Shown in pieces: positions 4,536 to 8,183 of a stretch of DNA of 8,183 bases. The notes beneath the pieces were generated by a model. It saw nothing but the letters and a program-made list of their open reading frames with translations, searched no databases and had not been told where the DNA came from. Every line of letters starts with the position of its first letter. Positions within the stretch are counted from its first letter, which is position 1. The stretch is from the NCBI GenBank assembly GCA_030635525.1, contig DAOVYR010000041.1, positions 1-8,183 of the forward strand, read 5' to 3'. The position numbers and the translations under genes are program-made. The DNA is from Candidatus Nanohalarchaeota archaeon (GTDB taxonomy: Archaea; EX4484-52; B79-G9).

Positions 4536-6566
4536 ATGAATCTTGAAATTCAATTTGCACTTGCAGGAGGCATTGCAGCAATACTTTTTGCAATTTATCT
4601 GACAGTAAGTGTATTAAGAAAAGACGCTGGTACAGAAAAGATGAAAGAGATATCCGGCGCAATACATGAAGGTGCAATGGCATTCATGCACAGGGAATAT
4701 AAAACAATTGCAATATTTACTGTAATCATTACAGCTATCCTTGCTGTTGCAATAAAGGAGAGTTACCCAACAGCTTTGGGCAGTCATGCAACGGCTTTGG
4801 GATTTTTTGTTGGGGCAGTGCTTTCTGCTACTGCCGGCTATATCGGTATGAACGTCTCTGTGCGTTCAAATGTACGTGTGGCCAATGCAGCGAAAGACGG
4901 CCTTAACAATGCATTAAATATAGCATTCCGTGGCGGAGCTGTTACGGGTATGGCTGTTGCCGGACTCGCGCTGATTGGAGTAACTGTATTCTATTATCTC
5001 TTCAGGGATCCGCTCGCTATTGTCGGATTCGGATTTGGCGCATCGCTTGTCAGCCTGTTCGCGCGGGTCGGCGGGGGAATATATACAAAGGCTGCGGATG
5101 TCGGTGCTGATCTTGTGGGCAAGGTTGAGGCAGGCATACCTGAAGACGACCCAAGAAACCCCGCAGTAATTGCAGATAATGTCGGTGACAATGTCGGCGA
5201 CTGCGCAGGGATGGGTGCAGACCTTTTCGAGACTTACGCCATCACAGCAATCGGCGCAATGTTGCTTGGTCACCTGCTGCTTTCACATGAGTACTATGTT
5301 ATATACCCGCTCCTGCTTGGCTCTGTTGCACTTTTTGCATCAATACTCAGCACATTTGTCGTGAAAGCAAAACACAATATAATGGGCGCACTTTACAGGG
5401 GTGTCATAACCGCAAGCATCCTATCTGCAATAGGATTTTATTTCATAACAAACTATTATCTGGCACCTTTAAGTGAGATAAGTTCAATGAACGTTTACTA
5501 TACAACGCTTATCGGGCTTGCACTTGCGATTGCGTTGTTCGCAATAACAGAGTATTATACTTCAACGAGATACAAGCCGGTGAGGTCGATTGCCGAGGCA
5601 TCACTCAGCGGTTCGGCAGTGAATATCATTACGGGTCTTGCAGTCGGTCTTGAGAGTACTGCTATCCCGTTAATCCTTATATCTGCAGCTATTATCGGGT
5701 CTTTCCAGCTGGCAGGACTTTATGGTATAGGGATATGTGTCATGGCTATGATATCTCTTACTGCAATGATTATTGCGCTTGATTCATACGGGCCTATAAC
5801 TGATAATGCCGGCGGCATTGCGGAGATGGCGAAACTACCGCAGAAGACAAGAGAGATTACAGATGCTTTGGATTCTGTAGGTAATACAACGAAGGCAGTG
5901 ACAAAGACGTTTGCTATCGGTTCTGCGGCACTTGCTGCATTGACATTGTTTGCGGCTTTTGTTCATGAGATTGAGCGTGTTATCGGAGAAGAGGTAGTGT
6001 TTGCTATTGATGATCCACGCGTGCTTGTCGGCCTGTTCATTGGCAGTATGATACCTTTCCTTTTCAGTTCATGGTGTATGCGCGCTGTCGGTCGGACCGG
6101 GTTTAAGGTAGTTGAGGAAGTAAGGCGCCAGTTCAGGGAAATCAAGGGCATTATGACATATAAGGCAAAGCCGGATTATGCAAAGTGCGTTGATATCGTA
6201 ACGGTTTCCGCGCTTCATGAGATGAGAAATCCTGCGCTTCTTGCAGTGGTTGCACCGCTTGCGGTAGGGTTCTTGCTTGGTCCGCTTGCGCTTGGAGGAC
6301 TGCTTTTGGGTTCGATACTATCTGGTGTACTTCTTGCTATACAGATGTCAAACGGTGGCGGCGCATGGGACAATGCCAAAAAGTATATTGAAGACGGCAA
6401 TTACGGCGGCAAGAATTCAGATGCGCACAAGGCAGCGATTGTCGGGGATACAGTCGGCGACCCGTTCAAGGATACAGCAGGACCTGCTATTAATCCATTG
6501 ATTAAGGTCATGAATACGATTGCGCTTATTTTCATTGCTTTGATTGTGAAGTATGCGCTGTTCTAA
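4536..6566 (+). CDS. hppA: Membrane-bound proton-pumping pyrophosphatase, K+-independent type
   Basis: 676-residue integral membrane pyrophosphatase that splits pyrophosphate to phosphate and uses the energy to pump protons out across the membrane. Length and about 16 hydrophobic segments match the family. The catalytic Mg-pyrophosphate site is complete: Lys185, Asp188, Asp192, Lys196, the EDDPRNPAVIADNVGDNVGD block with Asp204/205, Asp214, Asp218 and Asp222, then DNAGGIAEM (423-431), WDNAKKYIEDG (611-621) and VGDTVGDPFKDTAGPAINP (636-654) with Asp638, Asp642, Lys645 and Asp646. The GNTTKAVTK segment has Lys453 and Thr456 where potassium-dependent members have Ala and usually Gly, so this is the potassium-independent class, known as proton pumps. 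GGAGG supports the start. It is a single-gene unit; pyrophosphate from biosynthesis would fuel it. The sequence is intact throughout. Confidence 0.97.
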   Translation: MNLEIQFALAGGIAAILFAIYLTVSVLRKDAGTEKMKEISGAIHEGAMAFMHREYKTIAIFTVIITAILAVAIKESYPTALGSHATALGFFVGAVLSATAGYIGMNVSVRSNVRVANAAKDGLNNALNIAFRGGAVTGMAVAGLALIGVTVFYYLFRDPLAIVGFGFGASLVSLFARVGGGIYTKAADVGADLVGKVEAGIPEDDPRNPAVIADNVGDNVGDCAGMGADLFETYAITAIGAMLLGHLLLSHEYYVIYPLLLGSVALFASILSTFVVKAKHNIMGALYRGVITASILSAIGFYFITNYYLAPLSEISSMNVYYTTLIGLALAIALFAITEYYTSTRYKPVRSIAEASLSGSAVNIITGLAVGLESTAIPLILISAAIIGSFQLAGLYGIGICVMAMISLTAMIIALDSYGPITDNAGGIAEMAKLPQKTREITDALDSVGNTTKAVTKTFAIGSAALAALTLFAAFVHEIERVIGEEVVFAIDDPRVLVGLFIGSMIPFLFSSWCMRAVGRTGFKVVEEVRRQFREIKGIMTYKAKPDYAKCVDIVTVSALHEMRNPALLAVVAPLAVGFLLGPLALGGLLLGSILSGVLLAIQMSNGGGAWDNAKKYIEDGNYGGKNSDAHKAAIVGDTVGDPFKDTAGPAINPLIKVMNTIALIFIALIVKYALF

Positions 6567-6567
6567 A

Positions 6568-6614
6568 CGCTGAAGATTCCGCAACTCTATTGAGTAGCAT
6601 GCGGAATCTTTGCG
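6568..6614 (+). repeat. Hairpin A downstream of hppA
   Basis: AAGATTCCGCA (6573-6583) and TGCGGAATCTT (6600-6610) form a perfect 11-bp stem. CGC/GCG (6568-6570, 6612-6614) extends its base after a small internal loop, and ACTC/GAGT (6584-6587, 6592-6595) closes on a TATT loop above it, with AGCA bulged. It begins two bases after the hppA stop and has no T run after it, so it looks like a 3'-UTR structure rather than a terminator. Confidence 0.65.
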
Positions 6615-6688
6615 TGTCAACAACCATTGGTGATATGTGTGGGGTATGCGAGGCATACCGTTGGTCTATTGATTGGCGGTTGTTGACA
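6615..6688. repeat. 74-base element with 11-bp terminal inverted repeats (hairpin B)
   Basis: TGTCAACAACC (6615-6625) and GGTTGTTGACA (6678-6688) are perfect 11-bp inverted repeats. Between them sits a second perfect hairpin: GGTATGC (6643-6649), GAG loop, GCATACC (6653-6659). The nested shape suits either a structured RNA or a tiny mobile-element relic. I see no flanking target duplication. An ACA at 6690-6692 right after the basal stem recalls an H/ACA guide RNA, but no kink-turn or kink-loop is evident. Confidence 0.55.
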
Positions 6689-6707
6689 GACACATAGAAA
6701 CTCATCG

Positions 6708-6744
6708 GCCTGAACCCTTGTTCAGGCACTCTTTTTTATTTTTT
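6708..6744 (+). terminator. Hairpin C plus T tract
   Basis: GCCTGAAC (6708-6715), CCTT loop, GTTCAGGC (6720-6727): a perfect 8-bp stem. It is followed by T6 (6732-6737), an A, and T6 (6739-6744). This is the best terminator-like element in the window and is oriented to end hppA transcription, about 170 bases past its stop. Confidence 0.7.
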
Positions 6745-6792
6745 CGCAAATAGGTACGCTGTAGACTATTGCGGTTAGGTTTTTCGCTTTTT
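6745..6792 (+). terminator. Hairpin D plus T tracts (second terminator)
   Basis: CGCAAATAG (6745-6753) pairs with CTATTGCG (6766-6773) with one bulged A. T5 runs follow at 6780-6784 and 6788-6792. Its placement directly after hairpin C suggests a back-up terminator for rightward transcription before the converging permease gene. Confidence 0.45.
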
Positions 6793-6837
6793 ATTATATT
6801 TTCTTTCATGTTCCTGCACTTCGCAAATTCGTGTGCT

Positions 6838-8183
6838 TTACCTCTTCCTGTTGACAATATTCAATACATACACGCCAACGAAGCACAAAACCGAAAACAC
6901 TGCTAACTGTAGTACAGGCGCAGACACAGAAAAGATATCAAACCCGAACAATACAAGCTTTCTAAAAACAGTTATCGCCATATTCAGTGGATTATATAGA
7001 GAAACAAACTGCAAACCAGATGATATTTTCTCTAACGGGATAATCAACTCTGAAAAGAAGACAATCACTATCAAAAAAGAGAGTGCTGCAAAAAACGTTG
7101 ATTGCTCTGTACCAAAACACGAAGCAATAAACATACCACAAAGAATGAATGCCGATCCGACAACAAAAAGCGCAATCGCAAGCGACATAGGATTCAAAGC
7201 AGTATAAACACCAAAATAGAACAACACCAGCATGAAAATACTCATCTGAACAAACAAAACAATCAGATTTGTCAGGTATGTTCCGAAAATAAATAACCAA
7301 TCAGACGTAGGACAAATTATATTCCGATTCATTGTGTTTGAAAGTTTTTCGCGTATTGAAATAAGAGCAGCAATTAAAACAGCACTGAACGCCAGCATAA
7401 TTGCGAGAAGAAACGGTGAGATATAATCAAAAGAAGACTTGTCTTTAGTCACAGGCCTGATAACAATATCCAGTGGAGTAACGAGAGCCTCTGCACTGAG
7501 ATTCCCATATTCATCAAGTCCTTCAAATTCACTGAGGCTATCAATTATAGAACTCAAATCATTCCTGTTTACCTTAATGGAGTACACGATACTTTCAAGG
7601 TCTGATGACATATCATCTCTAAGTTTATGGATTTTATTGCTCTTGGACAGCGTCAATGCATTGGCATCACTTTCAATATCTGCCAGATTCTTCTTCGTCA
7701 GATTAAGATTCGCATCTATATCATCCAGTTCACCTGTGGCAGCAGTCATGCTTGCCCTGAGACTGTCAAGATTCTTTGTCGACTCCTCAAGCTCTGCCTG
7801 CATCTCAACTGTTGTCTCAATCATTGAATCAAGTTCAATAATCTGCTCGTCAAGATAGGTCACCTTCTCATCAGCCATCTCTGAGGTAACATCAATGATA
7901 TAACAGCACTGGAGAGGATCCGATATTGCCTGAAGATTAACAGAGAGATCATCTTTCACAGCCTTGCACTGCAGGTAAATGCTCTGGACTGTGTCTGATT
8001 CATAACTTACCTCACTAAGATCATAAATACCGCAATTATATTGCGCATACTTCTGGAGTGTATAAGACCTCAACTCAATACAGTCACTTCTTTCCCCTAC
8101 CATATCATCTCTTGTACTTTTGAACTTCGATTCGAATTCAGCAAGCTTGTTTTTGTTTTCACTTATCAGCACGGAAAAATTCC
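6838..8183 (-). CDS. ABC-2-type transporter permease, N-terminus cut by window edge
   Basis: The visible 447 residues are open to the window edge, so the true start and probably a first membrane helix lie beyond 8183. The GTG at 8170-8172 is internal and should not be taken as the start. Numbering from that GTG, residues 1-245 are hydrophilic and probably extracytoplasmic. They hold five Cys (31, 47, 69, 89, 90) and a long heptad-like coiled coil (about 104-215). Membrane segments follow near 252-274, 292-318, 328-352, 359-378 and 416-438, with PTSDWLFIFG and YNPLNMAITVFRKL resembling ABC-2 permease segments. One leading helix, a large outer domain and five trailing helices is the layout of the YhgE/ABC-2 export permeases. 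Substrate is unknown; an ATPase partner is expected nearby but not seen. It converges with hppA, and no T-rich end was found for it. Confidence 0.8.
   Translation of the reverse strand, partial: NFSVLISENKNKLAEFESKFKSTRDDMVGERSDCIELRSYTLQKYAQYNCGIYDLSEVSYESDTVQSIYLQCKAVKDDLSVNLQAISDPLQCCYIIDVTSEMADEKVTYLDEQIIELDSMIETTVEMQAELEESTKNLDSLRASMTAATGELDDIDANLNLTKKNLADIESDANALTLSKSNKIHKLRDDMSSDLESIVYSIKVNRNDLSSIIDSLSEFEGLDEYGNLSAEALVTPLDIVIRPVTKDKSSFDYISPFLLAIMLAFSAVLIAALISIREKLSNTMNRNIICPTSDWLFIFGTYLTNLIVLFVQMSIFMLVLFYFGVYTALNPMSLAIALFVVGSAFILCGMFIASCFGTEQSTFFAALSFLIVIVFFSELIIPLEKISSGLQFVSLYNPLNMAITVFRKLVLFGFDIFSVSAPVLQLAVFSVLCFVGVYVLNIVNRKR

Noticed and set aside
6833..7207. Rightward 124-codon ORF downstream of hppA
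   Set aside because: It is antisense to the membrane segments of the permease; its Lys/Thr/Asn-rich product is the usual shadow of hydrophobic codons.

Overview
The window is archaeal. It has a one-domain histone, a NOB1-type PIN/zinc-ribbon nuclease, a full-length NreA, a tRNA with a bulge-helix-bulge intron, and TATA boxes about 25 bases before starts that are leaderless or use GGTGA/GGAGG ribosome sites. The lineage cannot be fixed from this stretch; a euryarchaeal-side or DPANN-type genome is plausible (inference).

Left part (1-2387). A short non-coding edge carries a dyad. It is followed by a leftward MinD/ParA-family ATPase with a possible membrane-binding tail and 12-base tandem repeats in its promoter. 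Next is a leftward NOB1-like endonuclease, divergent from a rightward histone; the two share one self-complementary TATA box. The histone converges with, and overlaps by 7 bases, a leftward charged protein of unknown function.

Middle (2388-4535). NreA, a PCNA-linked DNA repair protein, runs leftward. The 695 bases between it and tRNA-Ile(GAU) are not empty. I read three consecutive rightward mini-units, each with a TATA-like box, a small body and an oligo-T end: a 31-codon ORF, a hairpin RNA candidate, and a Tyr-rich 23-codon ORF with AGGAGG followed by a long hairpin. This is the least explained part of the window. The tRNA has a 35-base intron at position 37/38.

Right part (4536-8183). hppA encodes a membrane proton-pumping pyrophosphatase of the potassium-independent type. 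Its 3' flank is a run of four hairpins with two T-rich ends. Leftward from the right edge comes the 3' portion of an ABC-2-type permease with a large coiled-coil extracytoplasmic domain; its beginning lies outside the window.

Most genes are housekeeping: cell organisation (MinD-like), rRNA maturation (NOB1), chromatin (histone), DNA repair (NreA), translation (tRNA) and pyrophosphate-driven proton pumping (HppA). They are mostly single-gene units with their own promoters, so no operon logic ties them together. All calls rest on motif reading by eye; no searches or folding programs were run.
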